7,465 nucleotides of DNA from Lachnoclostridium sp. UBA739 (GTDB taxonomy: Bacteria > Bacillota_A > Clostridia > Lachnospirales > Lachnospiraceae): positions 1 to 7,465 of the forward strand of contig DBKX01000207.1 of the NCBI GenBank assembly GCA_002297865.1, in the 5' to 3' direction. The position numbers and the translations under genes were made by a program. Within the stretch, counting starts at the first letter, position 1; every line of letters starts with the position of its first letter. The notes beneath the pieces were generated by a model that worked only from the letters and a program-made list of their open reading frames with translations, did no database searches and had not been told where the DNA came from. Shown here in pieces: positions 6,636 through 7,465 of the stretch.

Positions 6636-6655
6636 TTATTATCTTGATATCTTGT
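6624..6655. repeat. Four tandem 8-bp units (TATCTTAT-like) across the aldo/keto reductase stop
   Basis: On the plus strand the block reads TATCTTAT, TATCTTAT, TATCTTGA, TATCTTGT, in perfect 8-base phase; the next unit leftward, TATCTAGA, is a degenerate fifth copy at the palindrome centre. The repeat encodes the last residues of the aldo/keto reductase (Asp-Lys-Ile-Ser-Arg) and its TAA, then continues into the gap, overlapping the palindrome. Slippage expansion or repeated regulator half-sites could explain it. Confidence 0.75.
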
Positions 6656-6658
6656 CTA
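6630..6658 (-). promoter_or_regulatory. Candidate sigma-A promoter for the transketolase-led operon
   Basis: On the minus strand TAGACA (6653-6658, five of six matches to TTGACA) is separated by exactly 17 bases from GATAAT (6630-6635, five of six matches to TATAAT). Transcription would start near 6623, at the centre of the palindrome, about 70 bases before the transketolase start. The palindrome would cover the -10 and start site, a classical repressor position. AT-rich DNA yields false matches, so support is modest. Confidence 0.4.
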
Positions 6659-7465
6659 GCCTCTGTATCTGTTCCTGATTGAGTTTCCATCCAAATGCCT
6701 CACAATTTCCTTTTAGCTGAGCAGGATTTTTGATACCAGCTAATACAATGGATTCCTTCATATAATCTAAAATAAAACGAATCGCCACTGCAGAAACTGG
6801 CTTTTCTACTTCTGCAGCAATTTCTTTAAGGACCTCAACAATTTGCAGATTCTTTAGCAGTTTATCTCCGTGGAAGTTTACATAGATATCTCTGCTTCTT
6901 CTATCGTCTGAACCGAAAGAACAATTTTTGTCATATTTTCCTGTTAGAATTCCCTGTCCCAGACTTCCCCAAGTAAGCGGAGTTAATTCAAGTTTATCTG
7001 CTAGTTCAAACAAATCCTCTTCATTTTTTCTACAAGCCAGACTATATTCATCCTGAAAGCTTACAAATTTTCCTGTATGTTCTTGAAGTTCCACTAAATC
7101 CTTTGAATGAATGTTGCTTAACCCATACTCTCGAATTTTTCCCGTCTCTTTTAACTTATCCAATGACTCAATTACATCTGAAATTGGTGTCTGTTCATCT
7201 CTATAATGTACTTGATACAAATCAATATAATCTGTGCCAAGTCTCTTAAGACTAGCATCAACTGCCTTTTGAATGTATTGTGGAGTATTATCATAGAATG
7301 TCTTTCCATTCTCAACTCGTACACCGAACTTTGTGGCAATCACCACATTCTTTCGTTCGAAGCCAAGTGCTTTTCCTAATGTCTCCTCTGATTTACCTAA
7401 ACCATATGTATCCGCCGTATCAAACATTGTAATTCCAGCATCTAGTGCCGCATGTACTGCATCAC
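6639..7465 (-). CDS. Aldo/keto reductase, 5' end cut by the window edge
   Basis: The frame is open to the right edge, so the ATG at 7427 is internal: it sits in ALDAGITMFDTADTYG, a core AKR motif that normally lies about 50 residues into the protein. Roughly 275 residues are visible. The catalytic tetrad can be read: Asp and Tyr in FDTADTYG, Lys in VVIATKFG and His in YQVHYRDE. TWGSLGQGILTGKY and LAGIKNPAQLKGN near the C terminus are the NADP-binding parts of the IolS/AKR11-13-like group. These are soluble NADPH-dependent enzymes reducing aldehydes or ketones, including sugars. It may serve the neighbouring sugar pathway or simply be adjacent: the following gap has its own candidate promoter. 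The C-terminal residues and stop are written by the 8-bp tandem repeat. Physiological substrate unknown. Confidence 0.92.
   Translation of the reverse strand, partial: DAVHAALDAGITMFDTADTYGLGKSEETLGKALGFERKNVVIATKFGVRVENGKTFYDNTPQYIQKAVDASLKRLGTDYIDLYQVHYRDEQTPISDVIESLDKLKETGKIREYGLSNIHSKDLVELQEHTGKFVSFQDEYSLACRKNEEDLFELADKLELTPLTWGSLGQGILTGKYDKNCSFGSDDRRSRDIYVNFHGDKLLKNLQIVEVLKEIAAEVEKPVSAVAIRFILDYMKESIVLAGIKNPAQLKGNCEAFGWKLNQEQIQRLDKISR

Noticed and set aside
6465..6647. Plus-strand 60-residue hydrophobic frame across the 83-base gap
   Set aside because: Most of it is antisense to the transketolase start, its end is written by the AT-rich repeat, and no binding site precedes it.
1..7465. 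CRISPR arrays, tRNA or rRNA genes, insertion sequences
   Set aside because: No spaced direct repeats, RNA-gene signatures, transposase motifs or terminal inverted repeats were seen.

Overview
This AT-rich window appears to come from a low-GC Firmicute, most likely a Clostridia/Lachnospiraceae-type gut bacterium. That placement rests on A/T-ending codons, GGAGG-type ribosome binding sites, TTG and GTG starts, and a LicD plus split-transketolase polysaccharide cluster; it is inference, not a database match. Every gene I can support lies on the minus strand, so the transcript reads from high to low coordinates. The genes are packed: gaps are 1-42 bases or short overlaps, except for one 83-base gap at 6556-6638.

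In transcription order: an aldo/keto reductase cut by the right edge (6639-7465); a short region with a 30-bp perfect palindrome, an 8-bp tandem repeat, a candidate promoter and an orphan Shine-Dalgarno; the two halves of a transketolase (5566-6555 and 4646-5569, ATGA overlap); a left-handed beta-helix acetyltransferase (4074-4634); a LicD-family phosphotransferase (3274-4047); an IspD/TarI-like cytidylyltransferase (2539-3267); an extended SDR reductase/epimerase (1481-2542, ATGA overlap); a GT-B glycosyltransferase (367-1479); and the 5' part of a multi-spanning membrane protein starting at a TTG (324 to the left edge), most likely an O-antigen/capsule polymerase.

Read together this is part of a surface polysaccharide (capsule or cell-wall glycan) locus. 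The most economical model is a dedicated CDP-alditol pathway. The split transketolase would supply a ketose phosphate such as D-xylulose 5-phosphate. The IspD-like enzyme would activate it with CTP, and the SDR would reduce the CDP-ketose to a CDP-alditol such as CDP-D-arabinitol, as I recall for the Abp1/Abp2 pair of pneumococcal serotype 17F. LicD would then transfer the alditol phosphate onto the glycan. The acetyltransferase, glycosyltransferase and polymerase would decorate, assemble and polymerise the repeat unit. The family assignments are well supported by visible motifs; the substrates and the pathway are inference.
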